Source: Deltaproteobacteria bacterium UBA2957 (GTDB lineage Bacteria; Myxococcota_A; UBA796). From it: a stretch of 6,006 bases of DNA. Numbering within the stretch: position 1 is the stretch's first letter; every line of letters begins with the position of its first letter. A program made the translations under genes and the position numbers. Positions 1-6,006 of the stretch are shown here, one piece after another. The notes beneath the pieces were generated by a model. The model saw only the letters and a list, made by a program, of their open reading frames with translations. It was not told where the DNA came from and made no database searches. The DNA lies in contig DEBL01000147.1 of the NCBI GenBank assembly GCA_002348535.1, positions 1-6,006 on the forward strand. Direction: 5' to 3'.

Positions 1-713
1 ATCAAATGGTCGCCATGGAGTGGGACGAGGTTCATGTCTCGGTGGATGGGGACTCGGCGCGAATACACGACGCGCTGCGCGGCAAGCCCGGAGCGTTTCA
101 GAGAACGGTTCAAAATGCATGTCGCCTGTCGGTTCTGAGGCGGCGCAGCGGTGCCCACACGCCTCGCCTTGCGCTCCACTTCGTGTTGACCAATGCAAAC
201 TACACGAGCCTCGAAGGCGTCGTTGAACTGGCGGCTGCAATGGGTGCCTTTCGGGTCGATTTCGACGCACTCATCGCCTACACACCGGAACAGCGAGCGC
301 TCATGTTGTCGGAAGAGCAACGGCAAGCAGTACCTGAGATTGCTGCCCGCGCGCTCGACCGGGCACGTACCCTCGGAATCGCGACCACCCTCGAGCACTT
401 TCTCAACCCAAGCTCCATCGACCGTGGCTCCAGTTCTGTCCCCGTTCCCGCCGAAGCCGGCCTAAAGGGCGCGCCGTGCCTGAAGGCTTGGCACTACCTC
501 GTGGTCGCGGCCGACGGTCGCACCAGTCCGTGCTGTGTGTTGTCCGGGAGCGGCGGGAGTGTGGCGGAGGAGTCCCTCAAAAACGTCTGGGTCAATGATC
601 CTTTTTTAGAGCAGGTCCGCGACGGAATGCTCGTCAAACAACCCCACTCGCGATGCACAGAGTGTTCGATGAACATTCTGGCTCACGAAGCCGAAATTCG
701 CCGGCATTTGTAA
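1..713 (+). CDS. Radical SAM protein with SPASM/twitch-like C-terminus, 5' end cut off by window edge
   Basis: This is the C-terminal part of a radical SAM enzyme, a family that uses a [4Fe-4S] cluster and S-adenosylmethionine to make a radical. The frame is open to the left edge (a Gln codon at 3-5 precedes the ATG at 6), so that ATG is probably internal and the CxxxCxxC cluster motif lies upstream of the window. Counting from the ATG at 6, the core strand and following helix read VSVDGDS (residues 11-17) and HDALRGKPGAF (21-31), typical of the middle of the SAM barrel. The C-terminus has C158-xxx-W, G171-x4-C176-C177 and C217-xx-C220, a SPASM/twitch-like region that could bind one auxiliary Fe-S cluster. 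TAA is followed after one base by the next gene's ATG, so the two are surely one operon. SPASM proteins often modify peptides, but sugar and lipid pathway members exist. The substrate is unknown and no precursor peptide is visible. Confidence 0.85.
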   Translation, partial: QMVAMEWDEVHVSVDGDSARIHDALRGKPGAFQRTVQNACRLSVLRRRSGAHTPRLALHFVLTNANYTSLEGVVELAAAMGAFRVDFDALIAYTPEQRALMLSEEQRQAVPEIAARALDRARTLGIATTLEHFLNPSSIDRGSSSVPVPAEAGLKGAPCLKAWHYLVVAADGRTSPCCVLSGSGGSVAEESLKNVWVNDPFLEQVRDGMLVKQPHSRCTECSMNILAHEAEIRRHL

Positions 714-714
714 T

Positions 715-1473
715 ATGTCCATTCACATCAACTTGGAACTCACGGACCACTGCAACATCAAATGCAAGATGTGCAGCCAGTCCATGCGGAAGGACGCCCA
801 CGGCGGCCCCAAGAAGTTTATGGATTGGGACACGTGGCGCACAAGCCTTCATGGCTTGGCTGGCCTTGAGGAGGACGTCCATCTGTGTCCCCACTGGTTG
901 GGCGAGCCGACCATCCATCCGGAGTTCGACAAGTTTGTCGAGTACGCCTTCGGCATCAACATCGGGAACCGTCTGTTTCGCGAGTTCAAAGTCCACACCA
1001 ACGGAGTGGTTCTTGGCGAAGACCGCGCGCGCCTCCTCCTGCGCCTCGCCAACGCAAAAGGGCAACTGGAAGACACGTTCCGATTCATGCATTTCAGTCT
1101 GGATGCGCACTCCCGTGAGGTCTACAAGGATGTGAAGGGCGCCGACCGAGGCCCGCTTGTGCGTCGCAACATTGAACGCTTCATTCAACTCAGACGAGAG
1201 ATGAGGCTCGAATGGCCAAAGGTCACGCTAGGCTTCGTGGTGCAACCCGGCAACGCTCATGAAGCATCCGACTTTATCGACCACTGGCAGCCGCTCTTGC
1301 GGGACCCTGCCCTTTGCTGGGACTGGCCGACGCAGGTTCGAGATGCCATCTACTTTCGCCCCTTAAATACCGGCAATCAAGCCGCTTCTGACGCGCTGCA
1401 CGCAGAGACATGCCGGTCGGCAGGTCTGGAGGTTCCTGAGGGCGACCGCATCCGGTCCGCGGAGAGCTTTTAG
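715..1473 (+). CDS. Short radical SAM protein, second of a tandem pair
   Basis: A 252-residue radical SAM protein. The cluster motif C13-NIK-C17-KM-C20 sits right at the N-terminus. It is followed by LGEP (62-65, the GEP motif that contacts SAM), HTNG (94-97) and FSLDA (127-131), in the order expected for the SAM barrel. The ATG at 715 follows the previous stop in TAATATG with no good Shine-Dalgarno, so translation probably depends on coupling to the upstream gene. Unlike that neighbour it has no Cys-rich auxiliary cluster region: after the barrel only C201 and C233 remain, and the protein ends in SAESF. Many radical SAM/SPASM enzymes exceed 330 residues, so it may be a naturally short form or may have lost its C-terminus. 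The TAG stop overlaps the TAA stop of the convergent metallopeptidase gene. The radical SAM assignment is firm; the reaction is unknown. Confidence 0.9.
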   Translation: MSIHINLELTDHCNIKCKMCSQSMRKDAHGGPKKFMDWDTWRTSLHGLAGLEEDVHLCPHWLGEPTIHPEFDKFVEYAFGINIGNRLFREFKVHTNGVVLGEDRARLLLRLANAKGQLEDTFRFMHFSLDAHSREVYKDVKGADRGPLVRRNIERFIQLRREMRLEWPKVTLGFVVQPGNAHEASDFIDHWQPLLRDPALCWDWPTQVRDAIYFRPLNTGNQAASDALHAETCRSAGLEVPEGDRIRSAESF

Positions 1474-3443
1474 CGGCGCCACTCCATCACCAAGGTGGCG
1501 TCATCCATGAATGTATCGGCGGTGATCCCCAAGTCCGGATTCGCGATGTTCCCCTCTGTTGTCCAGTCCGCGTACTGAGCCACAAAGGGCCGCTCAAAGA
1601 TTTGAATGCGCTCAATGTCCACGTCAGCGGGAACGTTGAGTCCAAAATAGAGCACGTCCCACCGCCAAGGTCCGAAGCCCGACGTCCATTCCCGGTCAAC
1701 GCTTGCGTACGGATACAGCGCCGTAATGCGGGTCCCGTCGCGGTAAGTCACCCGAAAGGTCAGGTCCTTGGGCCACCAAAAATAATCTTGGTACGGACCA
1801 CCGTCCATGCCGCTCGCCAAGGCGGCGAAGGTGTCGGGGTCAGTCGGGTCGAGCAGTCGAGGCAGATCCCCTCGATAGTACAAGGGTTCGTAAAGAACGT
1901 TGACCGATTCAAATTCGGGGTGGTAGGTCCCGTAAATGGTGAAAACAGGTCGATCGCGCTCGACGGGTCGGAGGAAATCGAACCGTTCCCAGTTCTGAAT
2001 CGGCAAGTCGGGATTCTCGCGAACATACTCCGGAGCGTCTTTGGTCACATCCACGACTGGGAACCCCGACTGCGCCGGAAGGTTGTACTCAATTTCGCCG
2101 TGGACCGGATCTGTCACCCACCCGCGCTGGTTCACGAGCGCACCACTCAAGTATCGAAACATCGCATAGGCAGAGAAGTCTGAAAACCCATCCCATGGAC
2201 CCGGCTCAGCGCCCCACCATTCAGCACAACTATTGTTCCGCTGCATTGCGTCGGAACGTTCCGTACCAAAGGCCTCGTTGGTTTCCACCTCACAGACGGG
2301 CGAAACCATCCAGTCGTGCTGCTGCACATAGGTCCACGTCGGTCCCCTACCGCCCCCATCAAAACCCACTCCGCCCCACGGGTACTCGTACCGCCCATCA
2401 TCGGCCTCTTCAGCCAAAAACACATCGCCCCAGTGTGGAAGAGATGCCGCATGGCCCATCTCATGGATCGTTACCCACGTGTAGTCGGCAGACACAAAGG
2501 TCTTTCCACCGCCCCATCCTCCCGGAAACAGCGCACCCGTGTGCCCGTAGTAGAAGTGACTTACCCAGTGCCCATTCGCCGCTTGAAGGGCATCGATGTA
2601 CCGAAGGGCCGCAGCGTTTATGTCCCCCGCGTACACGGGCGTCGAGTCGTCGCAATCGTCGACCGCCGAGCTTTCGTCATCCCCACAGATTCGCCGTTCG
2701 AGGACAACGGGCGGATCGCCGTCCTCTACCGCCGTGCTTCCCACCACAATCGACGGCAAGGCCAACCGAACGGCGTGTCGCCCAAGTCGAGTCAAGGCCA
2801 CCGGCATGGCCCCAGTCAGATCCTCAAGAAAGCTCGCAGACGGCTCAAAGGCTGCCAGATCTTGGTCCGGCCCGTTGTAGTTGACGACATCCATCATCAC
2901 CAACATCAGGTTCAATTCCGGTCCGTGCTGCAGCGCCAGTTGGTCCGCGCTGTACCTGCGCTCTGTTTCGCCTGCGGTCACAGTCACCGAAAGACCCGGC
3001 TGCATCCATGCGCCCGGCAGCGTGACTGAAAAGCGCTGACCACGAAGCCGGTCGGCATTGTCAACCGAAGCAGGCAGCTCTTCGGGCCCTGCCATGCACA
3101 GTGTATCGATGGGTTCGCCGTCGATGAATCCAGTAATGGAGACCTCCGGTGAGGGCCCCGTCCCGATGACACTGACCTCGGCCAGCGCAGGACGGCCCTT
3201 CACGAGAAAAAAGAATGGCCATTCAGGAGCCATGGCATGCGTTTGAGCGAACACGACTTCGTCGATCGAAGCCGTCTCGTTTGCCATGCCAGAACAGGCC
3301 ACACCATCATCCACATCGCTGAATCGGTAGGACTGCCACGTGTGAGCGTACGCTTCTGGAAGCTCATCGTAGCCGTCTTCGACCTTCAACTCGCCCGCAC
3401 CGCATCCAGCGAGGCCGAACGCCAACCACTGCAGAGTCTTCAT
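1470..3443 (-). CDS. M66-like zinc metallopeptidase, predicted lipoprotein
   Basis: A 657-residue protein from the ATG at 3443; a GTG at 3449 would add two residues. The ATG is preferred because MKTLQWLAFGLAGC is a compact lipoprotein signal with lipobox L-A-G-C, predicting a lipid-anchored envelope protein. A Gly after the Cys would favour the outer membrane by the E. coli rule. In GTG-based numbering, HEMGHAASLPH supplies zinc ligands H329, H333 and H339 and catalytic E330. It is preceded by a Gly-rich strand (GGWGGGKTFVSAD, 310-322) and followed by a likely Met-turn DAM at 400-402. This order, and the LMLVMMDVV...ALPS block at 181-233, resemble the M66 peptidases StcE and TagA as I recall them, without an alignment. 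The protein is shorter than those (about 900-1000 residues). The usual Gly of HExxHxxGxxH is Ser336. Six further Cys (52, 118, 255, 266, 386, 408) suggest disulfides, fitting export. Substrate unknown; StcE-type enzymes cut glycoproteins. Confidence 0.8.
   Translation of the reverse strand: MKTLQWLAFGLAGCGAGELKVEDGYDELPEAYAHTWQSYRFSDVDDGVACSGMANETASIDEVVFAQTHAMAPEWPFFFLVKGRPALAEVSVIGTGPSPEVSITGFIDGEPIDTLCMAGPEELPASVDNADRLRGQRFSVTLPGAWMQPGLSVTVTAGETERRYSADQLALQHGPELNLMLVMMDVVNYNGPDQDLAAFEPSASFLEDLTGAMPVALTRLGRHAVRLALPSIVVGSTAVEDGDPPVVLERRICGDDESSAVDDCDDSTPVYAGDINAAALRYIDALQAANGHWVSHFYYGHTGALFPGGWGGGKTFVSADYTWVTIHEMGHAASLPHWGDVFLAEEADDGRYEYPWGGVGFDGGGRGPTWTYVQQHDWMVSPVCEVETNEAFGTERSDAMQRNNSCAEWWGAEPGPWDGFSDFSAYAMFRYLSGALVNQRGWVTDPVHGEIEYNLPAQSGFPVVDVTKDAPEYVRENPDLPIQNWERFDFLRPVERDRPVFTIYGTYHPEFESVNVLYEPLYYRGDLPRLLDPTDPDTFAALASGMDGGPYQDYFWWPKDLTFRVTYRDGTRITALYPYASVDREWTSGFGPWRWDVLYFGLNVPADVDIERIQIFERPFVAQYADWTTEGNIANPDLGITADTFMDDATLVMEWRR
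1475..1502. other. Small inverted repeat at the convergent gene ends
   Basis: CGCCAC (1477-1482) pairs perfectly with GTGGCG (1495-1500). A G-T and a G-C pair extend the stem outward to 1475/1502, around a loop of about 12 bases. It begins two bases after the TAG of the plus-strand radical SAM gene and lies inside the last codons of the minus-strand metallopeptidase gene. Neither side has a run of T, so it is not a classical intrinsic terminator, though it is the only stem I see where both transcripts must end. Confidence 0.3.
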
Positions 3444-3454
3444 TCCCACACGTT

Positions 3455-3460
3455 CCTCCT
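3455..3460 (-). promoter_or_regulatory. Ribosome binding site of the metallopeptidase gene
   Basis: A perfect AGGAGG on the minus strand lies 5 bases before the GTG at 3449 and 11 bases before the ATG at 3443. Spacing slightly favours GTG, while the signal-peptide start Met-Lys favours ATG. The two differ by only two residues, so the product is essentially unaffected. Confidence 0.75.
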
Positions 3461-3500
3461 GCCCATAAGCGTACAGCAGGTGAAGTGCACCGGGTCAGAA

Positions 3501-4349
3501 TCATTGCAAGATGAACGCCACACCCGGGAAAAATCGAGCAATAATCTCTGGGCCATGAAGCACGTAGAGCATCGACGCAAAGGCCAAAAAAGGCCCAAAC
3601 GGCATGGCGACTCGGAGCCCCTTGTTGCCAATCAATGCAAGCGGCAACCCCACACACGCACCCGCAAATGATGCGACAACGATGATGAATGGGATTGCTG
3701 GAGCGGCCCCGAAGAAGGCGCCCATCAACGCGAGCAACTTCACGTCACCCATGCCCATGCCCTCTTCGCGACGCACCAGCCAGTACAAGCCCATGACAAG
3801 CGCGAGACTGCCCCCGCCGACCGCTGCACCCAGAACGCCACCCGCCAGACCGTTCGCCCAAATCGAGGACGCACCGCCCAGCGCGTCCACCGCCCAAGCA
3901 AATCCGATGCCCACTGGGACCGCATAGATGCTGAACTCATCTGGAATGATGTAATGGCGGAGGTCGATAAAGGTCAATGCGACCATCATCGATGCGAAGG
4001 TCGCGAGGCCGATAAAGCCAACGATGTGCGCTGCGTCCAACTCGGAAGGACCGCCGATCGCACGGTGAAAGAGCAACCAAAACAGCAAACCCGTCAACAA
4101 TTCGATCATCGGATACAGCGCAGAGATCGGGACACCGCAGGCGCGACACCGTGCACGGAGCCACACCCAGCTGAGGATCGGAATGTTGTCGAGAGGCCGG
4201 ATCCCCTCCCCGCAGGCAGGGCAATGACTCCGAGGACGCACCACCGATCGGTCCTCGGGCATCCGGGCAATGCAGACGTTCAAAAAAGAGCCCACGGCCA
4301 AGCCGATCAGCAGCGCGTAGATCTCGAGCACCGTAAACAGGTCAATCAT
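3501..4349 (-). CDS. pilD: Type IV prepilin peptidase (leader peptidase / N-methyltransferase)
   Basis: A 282-residue inner-membrane aspartic protease that removes the leader of type IV prepilins or type II secretion pseudopilins and, in the classical family, methylates the new N-terminus. The start MIDLF at 4349 has GGAG eight bases upstream and puts the first membrane helix at residues 7-25; a longer reading from 4439 lacks such support. GSFLNVCIARMP (20-31) is followed by the zinc-binding Cys pairs C43/C46 and C68/C71, marking the bifunctional type. The catalytic aspartates are D129 (FIDLRHYIIPDE) and D202 (GMGMGD). About eight membrane segments are visible. No key residue is missing, and length is usual for the family (250-290). 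It precedes the metallopeptidase lipoprotein gene by 51-57 bases with no terminator-like stem between, so co-transcription is likely. PilD (pili) and GspO (secretion) cannot be told apart from sequence alone; no pilin or secretion gene is in the window. Confidence 0.95.
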   Translation of the reverse strand: MIDLFTVLEIYALLIGLAVGSFLNVCIARMPEDRSVVRPRSHCPACGEGIRPLDNIPILSWVWLRARCRACGVPISALYPMIELLTGLLFWLLFHRAIGGPSELDAAHIVGFIGLATFASMMVALTFIDLRHYIIPDEFSIYAVPVGIGFAWAVDALGGASSIWANGLAGGVLGAAVGGGSLALVMGLYWLVRREEGMGMGDVKLLALMGAFFGAAPAIPFIIVVASFAGACVGLPLALIGNKGLRVAMPFGPFLAFASMLYVLHGPEIIARFFPGVAFILQ

Positions 4350-4597
4350 GCAGACCGCTCCGGAACCGCACGTGTTCGACGTCCCTTCGTCCATCGCGAC
4401 TGGCTGCGCACCGAAACCGCGAAGACTGATAGGACACAATGGGCCACGTACGTCCGGGAAACGTGGACGCCACGGCAGTCACGAGCGGGAGAAGTTCGAA
4501 TCACTCGTTGAGGGTAATACACGCGGGGTGACATTCGGGGATTGGTGGATGTGCTGATCCGCCACCGACGCAGAACCATGGGTATGAGTGCCGCCAT
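4346..4597 (-). CDS. Doubtful small ORF (83 codons) between permease and prepilin peptidase
   Basis: No recognisable family. For it: AGGAGG (4613-4608) lies ten bases before its ATG at 4597, and its TGA overlaps the prepilin peptidase start as ATGA, the arrangement of translationally coupled genes. Against it: the product has about 16 Arg but only one Lys, one Asp and one Glu in 83 residues, no clear fold, and one weak hydrophobic patch (YVAHCVLSVFAVSV, about residues 50-63). That composition is usual for a non-coding frame in GC-rich DNA. By hand count about 61% of its third codon positions are G or C, against about 67% in the first 52 codons of the permease gene, so codon use does not decide. 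It could be a leader ORF coupling permease and peptidase translation, or chance. Confidence 0.25.
   Translation of the reverse strand: MAALIPMVLRRWRISTSTNPRMSPRVYYPQRVIRTSPARDCRGVHVSRTYVAHCVLSVFAVSVRSQSRWTKGRRTRAVPERSA
4358..4361 (-). promoter_or_regulatory. Ribosome binding site deciding the prepilin peptidase start
   Basis: GGAG on the minus strand, eight bases before the ATG at 4349. Together with the position of the first membrane helix it supports this start over the in-frame ATG at 4439, which would add 30 residues with no family character. Confidence 0.6.
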
Positions 4598-4607
4598 GTC
4601 GAGCGCC

Positions 4608-4613
4608 CCTCCT
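4608..4613 (-). promoter_or_regulatory. Shine-Dalgarno-like AGGAGG without a clear gene
   Basis: A perfect AGGAGG on the minus strand just after the permease stop (TGA at 4624-4622). The first ATG downstream, ten bases on at 4597, opens the doubtful 83-codon ORF. A site this good suggests ribosomes could load here even if the product itself is unimportant. Confidence 0.4.
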
Positions 4614-4621
4614 TGGTGGGT

Positions 4622-5389
4622 TCACTTCAGGTCGCGGCGCTCAAAAACCAGCATGGCGATCCCGAGAACGGCAGCGGTGTAGCACAGCCCATAGGCAGAC
4701 GCACCCCACACTTGGCTCCACGGAATCGGCAGTTCATGCACCGCATGAGAACGAATGTTGAACATCTCAAAGTTCGGAAGGACCCAATACAACACCCGCG
4801 CAACTTCAACCGCTGCAGCGCTCTCCAACTGGTTGCCAAACGTCCAAATGTCGTCCGCAAGATGACCGATCAAAAACACGGCGAGCGTGAACCCCGCCGC
4901 GGTGGTGGGTCCCGAGTACGTCGAGAAGAGCGTTGCCCATGCCGTCAACAGCATCAATTCCATCAACAACAGACCCGCTGACACGTACACCACAGCCGGC
5001 GGAACGGTCTGCTGCATGGTCAGCAATACGGTGTAGACCAGCATCATGATCCCCACCTGCACCGCGATGGTCATCATCATTCCGAGGTATTTTCCGAGCA
5101 CAAATGTCCATCGGGAAATGGGCTTGGAAAGAATCGTGTACACCGTCTTTCGCTCCACCTCTTTGAACACCAGACTAATCCCAAGAAAGATGGAAATGAG
5201 TGAACCAAAAGCCGCAATCGACCCTTGCGCCACGCTCCGAACCACTTTGTCCCGATCCCCGACCGTGATCTCTTGCATGACCAAACTGAGCCCAATCACA
5301 CCGATAGCGAAGAACAGAATGGAGTAGAGCACACGGTCGCGAACAGCCTCGCGAAATGTGTTCTGGGCTAAGGCAGTCAACCGAGTCAT
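4622..5389 (-). CDS. ABC-2 type transporter permease subunit
   Basis: A 255-residue integral membrane protein, the channel half of an ABC exporter with the ATPase encoded just upstream. The N-terminal amphipathic stretch (TALAQNTFREAVRDRVLY) leads into membrane segments at about 20-38, 57-75, 103-123, 133-155, 162-179 and 225-249, the six-helix layout of ABC-2 permeases. The loop KEVERKTVYTILSKPISRWTFVLGKYLG (about 76-103) is the cytoplasmic coupling region typical of this group, related to NosY- and GldF-type permeases. The ATG at 5389 overlaps the ATPase stop as TGATG, so the two are translationally coupled; a TTG at 5392 would only add one Met and is not needed. The cargo is not evident from sequence. 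Relatives move lipids, polymers, antibiotics or gliding components, and nothing nearby chooses between these. Confidence 0.88.
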   Translation of the reverse strand: MTRLTALAQNTFREAVRDRVLYSILFFAIGVIGLSLVMQEITVGDRDKVVRSVAQGSIAAFGSLISIFLGISLVFKEVERKTVYTILSKPISRWTFVLGKYLGMMMTIAVQVGIMMLVYTVLLTMQQTVPPAVVYVSAGLLLMELMLLTAWATLFSTYSGPTTAAGFTLAVFLIGHLADDIWTFGNQLESAAAVEVARVLYWVLPNFEMFNIRSHAVHELPIPWSQVWGASAYGLCYTAAVLGIAMLVFERRDLK

Positions 5390-6006
5390 CAAAGCACCCC
5401 AAGACGCGATTCGTCGACGGTCTTTTGCATCTCACCAAGAAGCACTGTTTCGAGGGATTCTCGATCCGCAACCACCTCCTCAATGGGCCCGCACTCTCGC
5501 AACTCGCCGCCAACAAGAATCGCAACGCGGTCGCAAATGGCCTCCACATCCGACAAAATGTGACTGGAGAAAAACACCGTCTTTCCCGCGTCTCGTTGCT
5601 CGATGATGAGGTCACGAACGAGGGCACGCCCAACCGGATCAAGCCCGCTCATGGGCTCATCGAGAATGATCAGGTCCGGGTCGTGTAGCAAGGTCTGACA
5701 CAACCCCACTCGCTGGAGCATCCCTTTGGAGTACTTGGCCAGTGATACGTTGGCGAATCGAGTCAACTGAACGCGCTCAAGGAGCGTCTCGATCCGTTCC
5801 GACCGCTCGTCGTTCGCGAGTCCAGAGAGCTGACCGTAAAAGTGCAGAACCTCACGGGCGGAGAGGTGCTCATAGAAATACGGCCGCTCCGGCAGAAACC
5901 CAACGCGAGCGCGCGCCCTCGGGTCATTCACATCGAGCCCGTACAGTTCTGCATGACCAGCTGTCGACCGGTGCAGACCCATCAAAATTTTGATGGTAGT
6001 GGTCTT
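5389..6006 (-). CDS. ABC transporter ATP-binding protein, N-terminus cut off by window edge
   Basis: The nucleotide-binding partner of the downstream permease; 205 residues are visible and the gene runs off the right edge. The first visible codons (6006 downward) read KTTTIKILMGL, the end of the Walker A motif, so only about 35-45 N-terminal residues are missing. Counting from that Lys, the Q-loop region VGFLPERPYFYEHLSARE (35-52) has Glu where many families have Gln, as is common in this exporter group. The signature is YSKGMLQR (92-99) rather than LSGGQ, again usual here. Walker B LIILDEP (112-118), D-loop SGLDP (120-124) and the switch His in SSHIL (H149) are all intact, so the domain looks active. 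The short C-terminal tail is unremarkable. The TGA overlaps the permease ATG. TTG/ATG codons at 5985 and 5982 should not be taken as the start, since they fall after Walker A. Confidence 0.93.
   Translation of the reverse strand, partial: KTTTIKILMGLHRSTAGHAELYGLDVNDPRARARVGFLPERPYFYEHLSAREVLHFYGQLSGLANDERSERIETLLERVQLTRFANVSLAKYSKGMLQRVGLCQTLLHDPDLIILDEPMSGLDPVGRALVRDLIIEQRDAGKTVFFSSHILSDVEAICDRVAILVGGELRECGPIEEVVADRESLETVLLGEMQKTVDESRLGVL
5979..5996. repeat. 18-bp perfect palindrome inside the ABC ATPase gene
   Basis: CCATCAAAATTTTGATGG is identical on both strands, with an AT-only centre of eight bases in otherwise GC-rich DNA. It encodes the Walker A-adjacent residues TIKILMG, so part of the pattern is forced by the protein. 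It may still be a protein-binding site or chance. Confidence 0.5.

Larger units (their letters stand above)
4350..4621. other. 272-bp stretch between permease stop and prepilin peptidase start
   Basis: If the small ORF here is not real, this is the only sizeable intergenic space in the window. I find no convincing sigma-70 or sigma-54 promoter, no terminator with a T-run and no RNA gene. It contains a short inverted repeat, CCACGT (4444-4449) and ACGTGG (4461-4466) with an 11-base spacer, which could be an operator but is short enough to be chance. A promoter for prepilin peptidase and the lipoprotein gene would most likely sit here. Confidence 0.5.

Noticed and set aside
6..8. ATG at position 6 as true start of the first radical SAM gene
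   Set aside because: The frame stays open to the window edge, and a protein starting here would lack the CxxxCxxC cluster motif and the first half of the barrel.
634..1188. 184-codon minus-strand frame opposite the radical SAM genes
   Set aside because: It lies across the junction of two genes with firm radical SAM motifs and has no recognisable domain of its own.
2195..3029. Long plus-strand open frames opposite the metallopeptidase gene
   Set aside because: They are antisense to a gene with a clear signal peptide, zinc motif and ribosome site. Their products are Arg/Pro/Ser-rich without any family motif, as expected for shadow frames in GC-rich DNA.
4350..4439. 30-residue N-terminal extension of the prepilin peptidase
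   Set aside because: The added residues have no membrane or leader character, and the ATG at 4349 has a good ribosome site and places the first helix as usual for the family.
4444..4466. Inverted repeat CCACGT-N11-ACGTGG as an operator
   Set aside because: Six-base arms with a free spacer length are common by chance, and no promoter was found beside it. I list it only as part of the intergenic description.
5980..5985. Start of the ABC ATPase at the TTG/ATG near the right edge
   Set aside because: The upstream codons in the same frame spell the end of Walker A (KTTTIKI), so the gene continues beyond the window.

Overview
The window reads as an ordinary stretch of a GC-rich Gram-negative chromosome (roughly 60% GC by eye). 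The mix of a lipobox-bearing M66-like metallopeptidase, a type IV prepilin peptidase and tandem radical SAM genes suggests a Myxococcota/Bradymonadota-type bacterium (former Deltaproteobacteria). That placement is inference from gene style, with no marker gene to confirm it. I see no tRNA, rRNA, CRISPR array, insertion sequence or phage gene.

Left arm, plus strand (1-1473): two radical SAM genes one nucleotide apart. The first enters from the left edge and keeps only its C-terminal part, including a Cys-rich SPASM/twitch-like auxiliary cluster region. The second is complete at its N-terminus (CxxxCxxC near the start) but short, with no auxiliary cluster region. Its TAG stop interlocks with the TAA stop of the convergent gene. 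Their product or substrate cannot be told from this window.

Middle and right, minus strand (reading from 6006 down to 1470): an ABC ATPase, cut by the right edge just inside its Walker A motif, overlaps an ABC-2 type permease (TGATG); together they form one exporter or membrane-remodelling unit. A 272-bp stretch follows that is either non-coding or holds a doubtful 83-codon ORF with a good Shine-Dalgarno and an ATGA overlap with the next gene. Then come a complete prepilin peptidase (PilD/GspO type, four Cys and both catalytic Asp present) and, 51-57 bp on, a large M66-like zinc metallopeptidase lipoprotein. All minus-strand genes are closely spaced and may be co-transcribed, at least as ATPase-permease and peptidase-lipoprotein pairs.

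I do not see a clearly new system. The points most worth checking are the short second radical SAM protein with its interlocked convergent stop, the altered zinc-site motif of the M66-like lipoprotein and its pairing with a prepilin peptidase, the doubtful small ORF upstream of pilD, and an 18-bp perfect palindrome inside the ATPase gene.
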